Shown: positions 1 to 7,171, counted from the stretch's first letter. The stretch: DNA of 8,502 nt from DASPLH01 sp035627675 (GCA_035627675.1 DASPLH010000063.1:1-8502), one strand, 5' to 3'. Program-made: numbers and translations. Notes: generated by a model not told the origin, from the letters alone.

Positions 1-1348
1 GCATCGCGATCACGGCCTCGCGGACTCGCGCAGTCGCCGTTCCGCCCACCACATCATGGCAATCGAGAACAGCCCGGAGCGACACGGCTGCGTAGAAGTC
101 CTCGCCGAACTCAGGCGCGATCCGCCGCAGTTCGTCCAAGGAAAGGCCGGCGAGTTCGCAATGCTTTTCGAGGCAGAGCCTGACGGCAGACGCCACGATT
201 TCGTGCGCGCGGCGGAATGGGATGCCCTTGTGCACAAGGTACGTGGCGGCGGCCATCGAATTCATGAACCCGCTCTCGGCCGCACGCTGCATAACGCCGG
301 AGTTGAACTCAACCTCGGCCATAAAACCGGCCGTCACCCGCACGCACATGAGCACCGTATCGACAACATCGAATACAGGCTCCTGCGTTTCCTGGAGGTC
401 CTTGTTGTAGGCGAGCGGCAGTCCCTTGGCGGCAATCAGAAGGTTCTGCGCCGCGGCGATCACGCGCGCCGACTTGCCGCGCACGAGTTCCATCGCGTCG
501 GGATTCTGCTTCTGCGGCATCGCGCTCGATCCGGTGCTGTAACTCTCCGGCAGCCGGACAAAGCCATACTCCTGCGTGGCGAAGAGGATGAACTCTTCCG
601 CCAAACGGCTTAGGTGAACCCCGAGAACCGACGCCGCCTGGGCGAACTCGATGGCGAAGTCGCGGTCGCTTGTGGCATCCATGCTGTTCGCGGTCGGCGC
701 GTCGAACTCCAATGCAGCGGCCATGGCGTGCCGGTCGAGGGCAAGCGTCGCTCCGGCAATCGCACCCGACCCAAGCGGACATAGATTCAGCCGCTTGCGG
801 CAATCCTCGAAGCGCGACGCGTCGCGCAGGAACATCTCGCAATACGCGAGCAGCCAGTGAGCCACCAGCACGGGCTCAGCCCGCTGGAGGTGCGTGTACG
901 ACGGCATGGCTGCGCCCCCGGCCTTCTCCGCCTGTGCAACCAGCGCCGATACCAGGCCGGCGATCGCGTCGCGAATCTGATCGCAGGCGTCGCGGACGAA
1001 CAACCGCAGGTCCGTTGCAACCTGTTCGTTGCGGCTGCGTCCCGTATGGAGCTTCAGCCCTGCTTCTCCAACCCGCGCGGCCAGGTGCTTCTCCACGAAG
1101 TGGTGAACGTCTTCGGCTTCGTTGTCCGGCAGCAGCGACCCGGAGTTCTCGCCGATGTACTGCAGTCCTGCAACGATCTCGTCGAGTTCCACGGGCGAGA
1201 GCACGCCCGCCGCGTGCAATGCCTGTGCGTGCGCGCGACTGGCCTGCAACTCCTGCCGGAGCAGGCGCCGGTCGAACGGAAAGCTCCGCTGCCAGCCTTC
1301 GAACTCCGGGTTCAGCGGCTGCCGAAACCGCCCCGACCACATTTTCAT
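1..1348 (-). CDS. argH: Argininosuccinate lyase, C-terminus cut by window edge
   Basis: Catalyses the last step of arginine synthesis in the cytoplasm: argininosuccinate to arginine plus fumarate. It belongs to the fumarase/aspartase superfamily and is normally a homotetramer. I translated the minus strand directly from ATG at 1348; 449 codons are visible and the frame is still open at base 1. Seen motifs: MWSGRF near the N-terminus, HTGRSRNEQ at residues 101-109, YTHLQRAEP at 151-159 (the Thr-His pair of the family), and the superfamily signature GSSAMPQKQNPD at 273-284 carrying the catalytic serine loop. The GGTA motif at 435-438 normally lies close to the end, so only about 10-15 residues of a ~460-residue protein should be missing. 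The start ATG overlaps the argG stop as ATGA, with AGAGGTGG just upstream; a second ATG at 1342 is possible but farther from that site. Odd: the usual ATDLADYLV helix reads NSMAAATYLV (363-372). Confidence 0.97.
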   Translation of the reverse strand, partial: MKMWSGRFRQPLNPEFEGWQRSFPFDRRLLRQELQASRAHAQALHAAGVLSPVELDEIVAGLQYIGENSGSLLPDNEAEDVHHFVEKHLAARVGEAGLKLHTGRSRNEQVATDLRLFVRDACDQIRDAIAGLVSALVAQAEKAGGAAMPSYTHLQRAEPVLVAHWLLAYCEMFLRDASRFEDCRKRLNLCPLGSGAIAGATLALDRHAMAAALEFDAPTANSMDATSDRDFAIEFAQAASVLGVHLSRLAEEFILFATQEYGFVRLPESYSTGSSAMPQKQNPDAMELVRGKSARVIAAAQNLLIAAKGLPLAYNKDLQETQEPVFDVVDTVLMCVRVTAGFMAEVEFNSGVMQRAAESGFMNSMAAATYLVHKGIPFRRAHEIVASAVRLCLEKHCELAGLSLDELRRIAPEFGEDFYAAVSLRAVLDCHDVVGGTATARVREAVIAM

Positions 1349-2562
1349 TTCACCACCTCTGCCGATCTGGCCTTCGCCGCCAGCGCACGCGAACGTGCTG
1401 GAAGCGCAAGGATCTTGATGAACCCGGCTGCGTCCTTCTGGTCGTAGCTCGACCCCATGGTGAACGACGACAGGTCGGTGTTATAGAGCGAGTGCTCCGA
1501 GTGGCGGCTCGCGATGGCGATGTTCCCCTTGTAGAGCGACAGCTTCACCGATCCGGTCACAGTCTGCTGAGTGGACTCCACGAACGCGTCCAGCGACTCG
1601 CGCAACGGCGTGAACCACAGGCCGTTGTAAACCAGCTCAGCATACTTCAGCGAGATGTGCTGCTTGAAGTGTGCCAGGTCGCGGTCGAGACAAAGCGCCT
1701 CGAGTTCCCGATGAGCCGCCAGCAACAGCGTGCCGCCCGGAGTTTCGTATGCCCCGCGTGACTTCATGCCGACAAACCGGTTCTCCACCAGGTCGATGCG
1801 TCCGATCGCGTTGCGCCCGCCAATCTCGTTCAACAGCTCGACAAGCTGCACGGGCGGCAGTTTCATCCCGTTGACGACAACCGGCACGCCCTTCTCGAAA
1901 ACGATCTCCACCTCTTCGGCGCAGTCGGGAGCGCCCTGCGGAGAGTTGGAGATCTGCCACGTCGAATCCAGCGGTGCGTTCGCCGGGCTCTCCAGTTCTC
2001 CGCCTTCGTGCGAGATGTGCCACAGGTTGCGGTCCCGCGAGTGAATCTTCTCGCGGCTGGCGGCGATCGGAATGCCCTTGGCCTCCGCGTAGTCGATGCA
2101 GTCTTCGCGCGACTTCAGTTCCCACTCGCGCCAGGGAGCGATGATCTCCAACTCCGGCGCAATCGCCTGGAACGCGTGCTCGAACCGCACCTGGTCGTTG
2201 CCCTTGCCCGTGCAGCCGTGTGCGAGCGCCTGGGCCCCTTCCGCGATCGCGATTTCGGCCTGGTACTTGGCGATGATCGGACGCGCAAGCGACGTGCCGA
2301 GCAGGTACTTGTGCTCGTAAACCGCGCCGGCCTTGACGGCGGGGAACACGTACCCGGTCAGGAACTCCTCGCGCAGGTCCCTTACGATGACCTTTGAAGC
2401 GCCGGTCTTGGTCGCCTTCTCCGACACGGCTTGCATGTCTTCGCCCTGGCCCACGTCGGCGACGAATGCGATGACCTCGCACTCGTAGTGCTCCTTCAGC
2501 CACGGAATGATGATCGACGTATCGAGCCCGCCGGAGTATGCAAGTACGACTTTCATAGACAT
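1345..2562 (-). CDS. argG: Argininosuccinate synthase
   Basis: ATP-dependent ligase that joins citrulline and aspartate into argininosuccinate, producing AMP and PPi. It is the sixth of seven genes in the operon and hands its product to ArgH. The 405-residue protein has the usual family length (about 400). Seen: the PP-loop ATP-binding motif AYSGGLDTS at residues 8-16, HGCTGKGNDQVRFE at 115-128, SRDRNLWHISHEG at 175-187 and GAYETPGG at 270-277, all family hallmarks. The chosen ATG (2562) has GGGGAG five bases upstream; the Met at residue 3 is a less well placed alternative. The gene begins 11 nt after argF, and its stop overlaps the argH ATG. The C-terminal tail after about residue 388 is Ala/Arg-rich and probably flexible. 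No internal promoter was recognised in the short gap, so cotranscription with argF is expected. Confidence 0.98.
   Translation of the reverse strand: MSMKVVLAYSGGLDTSIIIPWLKEHYECEVIAFVADVGQGEDMQAVSEKATKTGASKVIVRDLREEFLTGYVFPAVKAGAVYEHKYLLGTSLARPIIAKYQAEIAIAEGAQALAHGCTGKGNDQVRFEHAFQAIAPELEIIAPWREWELKSREDCIDYAEAKGIPIAASREKIHSRDRNLWHISHEGGELESPANAPLDSTWQISNSPQGAPDCAEEVEIVFEKGVPVVVNGMKLPPVQLVELLNEIGGRNAIGRIDLVENRFVGMKSRGAYETPGGTLLLAAHRELEALCLDRDLAHFKQHISLKYAELVYNGLWFTPLRESLDAFVESTQQTVTGSVKLSLYKGNIAIASRHSEHSLYNTDLSSFTMGSSYDQKDAAGFIKILALPARSRALAAKARSAEVVK
1353..1360 (-). promoter_or_regulatory. Ribosome binding site favouring the first argH ATG
   Basis: AGAGGTGG within the end of argG lies 4 nt (7 nt from its AGAGG core) before ATG 1348. 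The alternative ATG at 1342 would be 13 nt from the core, so the first is preferred. Confidence 0.65.
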
Positions 2563-2567
2563 GTATG

Positions 2568-2573
2568 CTCCCC
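2568..2573 (-). promoter_or_regulatory. Ribosome binding site of argG abutting the argF stop
   Basis: GGGGAG follows the argF TAA directly and sits 5 nt before the ATG at 2562. A ribosome terminating on argF would therefore cover this site, which suggests coupled translation despite the 11-nt gap. Confidence 0.7.
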
Positions 2574-3587
2574 TTACGCGAAAGAACTTCTGGGCGTGAA
2601 GCGGCGCATACCGCCACCCAACAGCAACAGAAGAACTGCTTTCTGAATGTGCAGGCGGTTCTCCGCCTGGTCGAAAATAACGGAACGCGGCGAGTCGATC
2701 ACTGACGCCGTGACTTCGTCTCCCCGGTGCGCCGGCAGGCAGTGCATGAAGATCGCGTCCGGCGCGGCTTCCGCCAGCAGCTGAGGATTCACTTGGTACG
2801 GAGCGAAGATCGCCTTGCGCTGCTCTGCCTCATTTTCCTGCCCCATGCTTGCCCACACGTCGGTATAGATGGCGTTCGCGCCACTCACGGCCTGCGCAGC
2901 ATCGCGCGTAATTTCGATCTTCGCGCCCGTGGCGGCTGCGATGGCGCGGGCTTGCGCCGTCACCTGCGGGTTAGGCTCGTATCCCGCCGGAGTCGCCACA
3001 GCGATGTGGCTGCCGAGCGAGGCCGCCACGAGCATCAACGAGTGCGCGACGTTGTTGCCGTCGCCGGCGTAAGCCAGCTTCACCTTTTTCACGTCGCCGA
3101 ACTTCTCCTGCAGCGTGAAGTAGTCGGCAAGCGCCTGGCACGGGTGTTCGAAATCGCTCAGCGCGTTGATGACCGGGATCGACGCATGCTCGGCCATCCC
3201 GGCTACCGTCTCGTGCGAGAACGTGCGCAGCACGATGCCGTCAACCCAGCGCTCGAGGTTGTGCGCGACGTCGCTGAGGCTCTCGCGCACTCCCAGCCGG
3301 CAGCTCGTTTGATCGACGAAGAACGATACGCCGCCAAGCGAGTTGACGCCTGCCTCAAACGTCAGTCGCGTACGAAGCGAAGGCTTCTCGAAGAAGAGAA
3401 CAATCTGCTTGCCCGCCAGCGCGCCGCGAAAGTCCGCCGGGCGCGACTTGAGCAGCGCCGTCACATCGAGAACGCTCTCGGTCTCCGATGGCGAAAAGTC
3501 GCCGGCCGAAACCAGGTCGCGCGACTCGAATCCGCGCGCCTGAAGCTCCGCGGAAATAGGGCTTCCCTGCACAGCCGATGTGGCCAT
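2574..3587 (-). CDS. argF: Ornithine carbamoyltransferase
   Basis: Transfers the carbamoyl group from carbamoyl phosphate to ornithine to make citrulline; cytoplasmic, usually trimeric. The 337-residue translation shows the carbamoyl-phosphate site SLRTR at 70-74 (a known variant of STRTR), HPCQ at 148-151, the ornithine-binding loop DVWASMG at 243-249 and HCLP at 282-285. The SMG loop argues for true ornithine transcarbamylase rather than the N-acetylornithine or N-succinylornithine variants, which lack it. The first ~20 residues (Ala/Ser/Gln-rich) precede the point where most family members begin, and there is no internal Met near there, so the extension appears real. ATG at 3587 is preceded by GGGAGG with a 9-nt spacer. 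It lies 25 nt after argD and 11 nt before argG, so it is not translationally overlapped with either. Carbamoyl-phosphate synthetase genes are not in this window. Confidence 0.98.
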   Translation of the reverse strand: MATSAVQGSPISAELQARGFESRDLVSAGDFSPSETESVLDVTALLKSRPADFRGALAGKQIVLFFEKPSLRTRLTFEAGVNSLGGVSFFVDQTSCRLGVRESLSDVAHNLERWVDGIVLRTFSHETVAGMAEHASIPVINALSDFEHPCQALADYFTLQEKFGDVKKVKLAYAGDGNNVAHSLMLVAASLGSHIAVATPAGYEPNPQVTAQARAIAAATGAKIEITRDAAQAVSGANAIYTDVWASMGQENEAEQRKAIFAPYQVNPQLLAEAAPDAIFMHCLPAHRGDEVTASVIDSPRSVIFDQAENRLHIQKAVLLLLLGGGMRRFTPRSSFA

Positions 3588-3596
3588 GTGTTTGTA

Positions 3597-3602
3597 CCTC
3601 CC
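3597..3602 (-). promoter_or_regulatory. Ribosome binding site of argF
   Basis: GGGAGG in the 25-nt argD-argF gap, 9 nt before the ATG at 3587. It supports the long form of ArgF with its ~20-residue N-terminal extension. Confidence 0.72.
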
Positions 3603-3612
3603 TGCGTGGGTG

Positions 3613-4884
3613 CTATTGCTGGTTGCGTCTGCTGTCTTTTTGGGCCCTCCGCCGAGGGCTCTGGCTCGCGGCCGGAGCGTCAGCGGCCGACGCGCAGGAG
3701 GACAGGACCTGGTGGAGCGCTTCTACAACCTGGTCAACATGCTGCCGCGTAACGATGTACGGCGGCAGGAACCGCAGCGTGGTTTCGTGCGTGCGGTTAA
3801 TGATGATCTTATGCGCGAGCATCTGCTTCACGACTTCCTTGGCGACATCGGGCGAGCTCAACTCCACGCCAACCATCAACCCTACGCCGCGCACGTCAAC
3901 GATGGAACCGTGCTGTGCGTCCAGTTTGCGAAGCCGATCGAGGAAGTACGCGCCGACACTCCGGGCGTTCGCAATCAATTTCTCGCGCCCGATGACGTTC
4001 AGGAACTCGACCGCTGCGGCACACGCCAACGGCCCGCCGCCGAAGGTCGTGCCGTGCATGCCGGGATGGATCACCTCCGACACCTTGTTCGTTGTGATGA
4101 TCGCTCCGAGCGGCAGTCCCGCCGCCAGCGGCTTCGCGAGCGTAAGAATGTCGGGCTTTACGCCATAGTGCTCGAACGCGAACATCTTGCCCGTGCGTCC
4201 CATGCCGCACTGAATCTCGTCGAAGATCAGCAGTGCATCGTGCTTGTTCGCCAGCTCGCGCGCAGCCTTCGCAAACTCGATCGACACCGGGTTGACGCCG
4301 CCTTCGCCCTGCACCGGCTCGAAGCCAATCGCGCAAACCGTATCGTCGAACTTCTTCCGCAGGTCGTCCACGTCGTTGAACTTGACGAACGCCACACCCG
4401 GCATCACGGGCAGGAACGGCTTGCGGTACTTCGCCGTGAATGTGGTTGCCATGGAGCCGAAGGTACGGCCGTGGAACGAGTTCTCCAGCGCAAGGATCCT
4501 GGTCTTCCCTTTCCCCTTGGCGTTCGCGTACGCGCGCGACAGCTTCAGCGCGCCCTCCCACGCTTCCGTGCCGCTGTTGGAAAAGAACGCGCGATCCATG
4601 CCCGCCAGCTTCGTGAGCCGCTTGGCAAGCTCCGCCTGGTAAGGGTGGTAGAACAGATTCGAGGTGTGGATGAGCCTGGCCGCCTGCTCGCGGATCACCT
4701 TCGTGATTGCCGGGTGCGCATAGCCAAGCGCGTTCACTCCGATTCCACTGAGGAAGTCGAGGTACCTGTTCCCCTCCGAGTCGTACAGGTAAACGCCCTT
4801 TCCATGTGTCACCAGCATCGGGTGACGGTCATAGGTCGGCAGCAATAGATTCGATTCGGCCTGCTTCAGCGTTTCCAATTTCAC
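3613..4884 (-). CDS. argD: Acetylornithine aminotransferase (PLP, class III)
   Basis: PLP-dependent aminotransferase that converts N-acetylglutamate 5-semialdehyde to N-acetylornithine using glutamate as amino donor; some homologues also serve lysine synthesis. Seen in the 423-residue protein: SNSGTEA at 102-108 (phosphate binding), SFHGRT at 136-141, EPVQGEGG at 189-196, FDEIQCGMGRTG at 221-232 and the Schiff-base lysine K251 in LAKPLAAG, followed by GTTFGGGPLA at 278-287. The motif is usually LAKALGGG; Pro and Ala replace two residues here. The catalytic domain ends near residue 395. After it comes a ~28-residue Ala/Ser/Arg/Gln-rich tail that most ArgD proteins (about 380-405 aa) lack. Translation starts at GTG (4884), which overlaps the argB stop as GTGA. 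GAGGTGAT is 6 nt upstream and there is no in-frame alternative start nearby. Context makes acetylornithine the likely substrate over other class III aminotransferase roles. Confidence 0.96.
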   Translation of the reverse strand: MKLETLKQAESNLLLPTYDRHPMLVTHGKGVYLYDSEGNRYLDFLSGIGVNALGYAHPAITKVIREQAARLIHTSNLFYHPYQAELAKRLTKLAGMDRAFFSNSGTEAWEGALKLSRAYANAKGKGKTRILALENSFHGRTFGSMATTFTAKYRKPFLPVMPGVAFVKFNDVDDLRKKFDDTVCAIGFEPVQGEGGVNPVSIEFAKAARELANKHDALLIFDEIQCGMGRTGKMFAFEHYGVKPDILTLAKPLAAGLPLGAIITTNKVSEVIHPGMHGTTFGGGPLACAAAVEFLNVIGREKLIANARSVGAYFLDRLRKLDAQHGSIVDVRGVGLMVGVELSSPDVAKEVVKQMLAHKIIINRTHETTLRFLPPYIVTRQHVDQVVEALHQVLSSCASAADAPAASQSPRRRAQKDSRRNQQ

Positions 4885-5666
4885 GATGCCATCACCTCGG
4901 TCCCGGATTCGATCTTGCTCTGGTAGAACGCCGGCAGCGCCGCGGCGTCGGCCGCCGGTAGGATGCGGACACGCGCAACGCCATGCCGCAACGCTTCTTC
5001 ACAGGCCTGGAGCTTCGGCAACATGCCCCCGCGCACGACGGAGTCGCGTACGAGCTTCGGGATGTCCTGAAGCGGGAGCCAGCGGATCACCGTTCCGTCC
5101 GAGCCCTTTACGCCCGCCACGTCGGTGAGGAAGATCAGCGCATCCGCATTGCAGCCCGCTGCGCACGCCGCCGCCATCTGATCGGCGTTCACGTTGTAGT
5201 ACTCGCCGTCGCTTCCGATGGCGATGCTCGACAGCACCGGGATGCCGCCGCCATTCCAGATGGCCTGCACCCAGCGCGCGTCAACGTTGCTGATCTCGCC
5301 GACGAAGCCAAGGTCGCAGCCGTTCGTCTTCTTCTTGCGAGCCGTGAAGGCGAGGCCGTCGCCGCCGCAGAGTCCGACCGCAGGCTGGCCTTCGGCATTG
5401 ATCGCCGCCACGAGTTGCTTGTTCACCCTTCCGGCGAGCACCATCAACGCCACATCGCGCGTCTCGCCGTCGGTCACGCGCAGCCCGTTGACGAACCGCG
5501 ATTCCTTGCCGAGTTGCGCGAGTGTGCGCGTAAGGGCCGCCCCACCGCCATGCACCACGACAACGTTGTGTCCGTCCGCCGCAAGGTCCGCGACGGCATG
5601 GGCGCACTTCTTCAACAGCGACTTGTCATCGAGCGCCGCGCCGCCAATCTTGACAGCCAGTTTCAC
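4881..5666 (-). CDS. argB: N-acetylglutamate kinase
   Basis: Phosphorylates N-acetylglutamate with ATP, the second step of the acetylated ornithine route; amino-acid-kinase fold, cytoplasmic. In the 261 residues I see K6 in KIGG (residues 6-9), HGGG at 39-42, the substrate-binding NGLRVTD at 60-66, NVNAD at 158-162 with D162, TDVAGV at 181-186 and K218 in GGMLPK. These match the catalytic Lys/Asp/Lys set known from the E. coli enzyme (258 aa). The protein begins directly at the first beta strand and lacks the N-terminal helix that arginine-sensitive hexameric NAGKs use, so it is inferred to be the dimeric, arginine-insensitive type. The GTG start overlaps the argC stop (GTGA) and has a strong GGGAGGGA ribosome site 5 nt upstream. 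Its own stop overlaps the argD GTG. Confidence 0.97.
   Translation of the reverse strand: MKLAVKIGGAALDDKSLLKKCAHAVADLAADGHNVVVVHGGGAALTRTLAQLGKESRFVNGLRVTDGETRDVALMVLAGRVNKQLVAAINAEGQPAVGLCGGDGLAFTARKKKTNGCDLGFVGEISNVDARWVQAIWNGGGIPVLSSIAIGSDGEYYNVNADQMAAACAAGCNADALIFLTDVAGVKGSDGTVIRWLPLQDIPKLVRDSVVRGGMLPKLQACEEALRHGVARVRILPAADAAALPAFYQSKIESGTEVMAS
4891..4898 (-). promoter_or_regulatory. Ribosome binding site deciding the argD GTG start
   Basis: GAGGTGAT within the last codons of argB lies 6 nt before the GTG at 4884. With no in-frame upstream start codon it fixes the argD start at the GTGA overlap. Confidence 0.75.
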
Positions 5667-6700
5667 TGAAGTCCCTCCCGCTCGCTCCAGCCGTACATGA
5701 CATTCATATTCTGGAGCGCCTGCCCTGCCGCACCCTTCATCAAATTGTCGAGGCAGGAAACAACAATCAAGCGCTTGCCGTCGGGGCCAAGCGAGAAACC
5801 GGCGTCACAAAAATTCGTCCGCAGCGAGAACCGTATCTGCGGCAGATTGCCGGCGCCGAAGACGCGCACCCACGCCGCGTCCGCGTAAAAGTCGCGGTAG
5901 ATGCCTTCGATCTCCGCGGCCGTGGAAGGCCGCTTCAACCGCACGTACATCGTCGAGAGGATCCCGCGCGGAATCGGCAGCAGGTGCGGCGTGAAGATCA
6001 ACTGGTCAGCCGCCAGTCCCACCTGTTCGAGAATTTCGCCCGTATGACGGTGTCCAAACACCGAGTACGCCGACAGGTTGTCCGCGACCTCGACGAAGTG
6101 CGTCGTCCGCGTCGGCTTCCTGCCCGCGCCGCTGACGCCCGACTTCGCGTCGCACACCACTCCGTGCTCCACATCGACCACTCCGGCGTTCACCAGCGGA
6201 GCCAGCGCGATAATCACCGACGTCGCATAGCAGCCGGGGTTGGCCACGAGCCGCGCCGCTGCGATCTCGTCCCGGTGCAGTTCGGGCAGTCCATACACGG
6301 CTGCATCGTCCAGTTTTTGCGCAGCCGCGGGGTCCGCGTCGCTGAATGCATAGACGGCGCGATTCCCGGCGTTTTTCAAACGCCAGGCGCCGCTCAGGTC
6401 CACGACACGGATGCCGCGCGCAACTGCCTCCGGGACCCACTCGCGGGAGACTTCATGGGGAGTCGCCATGAACAGCAGGTTCACTCCCTCGAGTTTGTCC
6501 CAGGAGAACTTTTCCAGCGGGTACGATCCGTTCCCGCCAATGTGCGGATAGAGCTCGTTCAGGGTCGCCGACCCACCCTCGCAATCGCGCGAGAACAACA
6601 GCGGCTTCTCCACCCGGGGATGACGCAACAGCAGCCGCGTCAGCTCGAATCCCGCATACCCCGCCGCACCTACCACGGCGGTCCTCACCCGGGCCGTCAC
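5663..6700 (-). CDS. argC: N-acetyl-gamma-glutamyl-phosphate reductase
   Basis: NADPH-dependent reductase that turns N-acetylglutamyl phosphate into N-acetylglutamate 5-semialdehyde, acting directly after ArgB. The 345-residue protein has normal family length. Seen: the dinucleotide-binding glycine motif GAAGYAG at 11-17, LSGAWRL at 102-108, the active-site NPGCYAT at 154-160 with nucleophile C157, the conserved GHRHTGEI at 216-223, and LDNLMKGAAGQALQNMN near the C-terminus (317-333), which is diagnostic for ArgC. The start is GTG at 6700, forming a GTGA overlap with the argR stop. Only a poor ribosome site (GCGGGG about 9 nt upstream) is visible, so translation probably depends on ribosomes terminating on argR. 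The gene is first of the enzymes in the operon and overlaps argB at its 3' end in the same way. Confidence 0.98.
   Translation of the reverse strand: MTARVRTAVVGAAGYAGFELTRLLLRHPRVEKPLLFSRDCEGGSATLNELYPHIGGNGSYPLEKFSWDKLEGVNLLFMATPHEVSREWVPEAVARGIRVVDLSGAWRLKNAGNRAVYAFSDADPAAAQKLDDAAVYGLPELHRDEIAAARLVANPGCYATSVIIALAPLVNAGVVDVEHGVVCDAKSGVSGAGRKPTRTTHFVEVADNLSAYSVFGHRHTGEILEQVGLAADQLIFTPHLLPIPRGILSTMYVRLKRPSTAAEIEGIYRDFYADAAWVRVFGAGNLPQIRFSLRTNFCDAGFSLGPDGKRLIVVSCLDNLMKGAAGQALQNMNVMYGWSEREGLQ
5672..5679 (-). promoter_or_regulatory. Ribosome binding site deciding the argB GTG start
   Basis: GGGAGGGA inside the end of argC lies 5 nt before the GTG at 5666. This supports GTG, rather than any downstream codon, as the argB start within the GTGA overlap. 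Confidence 0.75.
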
Positions 6701-7140
6701 GCCAGCATGCCCCGCAGCCGCATGGCGAGCTTGTGGGCGTTCTTTTTGTTCTGTGAAATCACCAGGATCGTGTCGTCGCCGCCCACGGTGCCCACGATCT
6801 CCGTCCAGCCCTCGGCGTCGATGGCCGCTGCGACGGGCTGCGCCGATCCCGGAGCCGTCTTGATGACCAGCAGGTTCTGCGCCTCGCGCACCTCGGTCAC
6901 AAACTCGCGCACGAGGCGCAGCGCCGGCGGCAGAGCGGGCTCGCCACCCTGGTCCCCCTGCGCCACCGCGTAACCGTCGTGGGTCTTCACCAGCCCGAGT
7001 TCATGAATGTCACGGGAGAGCGTTGCCTGCGTGACGTCGAATCCGTTGCGCAAAAGCACCTTGCGCAATTGCTCCTGATTGGAGATAGTCTCCTGCGTCA
7101 CGAGCTCGAGGATGGCGTTCTGGCGCGAAAGCTTTGACAT
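6697..7140 (-). CDS. argR: Arginine repressor
   Basis: Arginine-responsive transcription factor of the ArgR/AhrC family; hexamers with bound arginine occupy paired ARG boxes. The 147-residue protein has the usual length (about 150). The N-terminal winged helix-turn-helix covers roughly residues 3-60, with recognition-helix motif QATLSRDI at 38-45 including the conserved Ser-Arg pair. The C-terminal oligomerisation and arginine-binding domain has APGSA at 96-100 and GTVGGDDT at 117-124, where the paired aspartates contact arginine in characterised homologues. It is the first gene of the operon and its start lies about 30 nt below the predicted transcription start. Two ARG boxes overlap its promoter, so autoregulation with the enzymes is strongly implied. 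No Shine-Dalgarno-like sequence is visible before ATG 7140. Its stop overlaps the argC GTG. Confidence 0.98.
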   Translation of the reverse strand: MSKLSRQNAILELVTQETISNQEQLRKVLLRNGFDVTQATLSRDIHELGLVKTHDGYAVAQGDQGGEPALPPALRLVREFVTEVREAQNLLVIKTAPGSAQPVAAAIDAEGWTEIVGTVGGDDTILVISQNKKNAHKLAMRLRGMLA

Positions 7141-7151
7141 GGCGTATATTC

Positions 7152-7165
7152 GGAATGATTATGCA
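7152..7165. promoter_or_regulatory. ARG box 2 (ArgR operator, promoter-distal half)
   Basis: The plus-strand sequence GGAATGATTATGCA matches the ArgR core consensus TGAATWWWWATTCA at 11 of 14 positions by hand comparison. It lies between the predicted transcription start and the argR start codon. Its centre is 20 bp from that of the second box, which equals two 18-bp boxes separated by 2 bp, the spacing known from the E. coli argR operator. A repressor here would cover the start region of transcription. Confidence 0.82.
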
Positions 7166-7171
7166 CCGACA

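Noticed and set aside
670..1761. Plus-strand open frame of 363 codons across argH and argG
   Set aside because: It spans the antisense of two confidently identified genes and is extremely Arg/Ala/Ser-rich with no motif.
1637..2617. Second minus-strand frame of 326 codons overlapping argG
   Set aside because: It is an out-of-frame reading of argG; the argG frame holds all family motifs and this one holds none.
2574..3587. ArgF as an N-acetylornithine carbamoyltransferase, which would explain the missing deacetylase
   Set aside because: The DVWASMG ornithine loop and HPCQ/HCLP set are those of ordinary ornithine carbamoyltransferases; the acetylated-substrate variants lack the SMG loop.
2727..3752. 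Plus-strand open frame of 341 codons opposite argF
   Set aside because: It is antisense to a gene with every ornithine carbamoyltransferase motif intact; composition is Arg/His/Val-rich as expected of a shadow.
3580..4848. Long plus-strand open frame (422 codons) opposite argD, with a hydrophobic start resembling a signal peptide
   Set aside because: It lies exactly antisense to argD with Arg/His/Leu-rich composition typical of a GC-rich shadow frame. The hydrophobic start is the complement of the argD tail and argF leader, and no domain is recognisable.
7166..7171. The 8-bp inverted repeat ATTATGCA/TGCATAAT around this 6-bp spacer as an RNA hairpin or attenuator
   Set aside because: The upstream arm overlaps the -10 and lies before the predicted transcription start, so it would not be transcribed as a hairpin. 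It is better explained by facing halves of the two ARG boxes.
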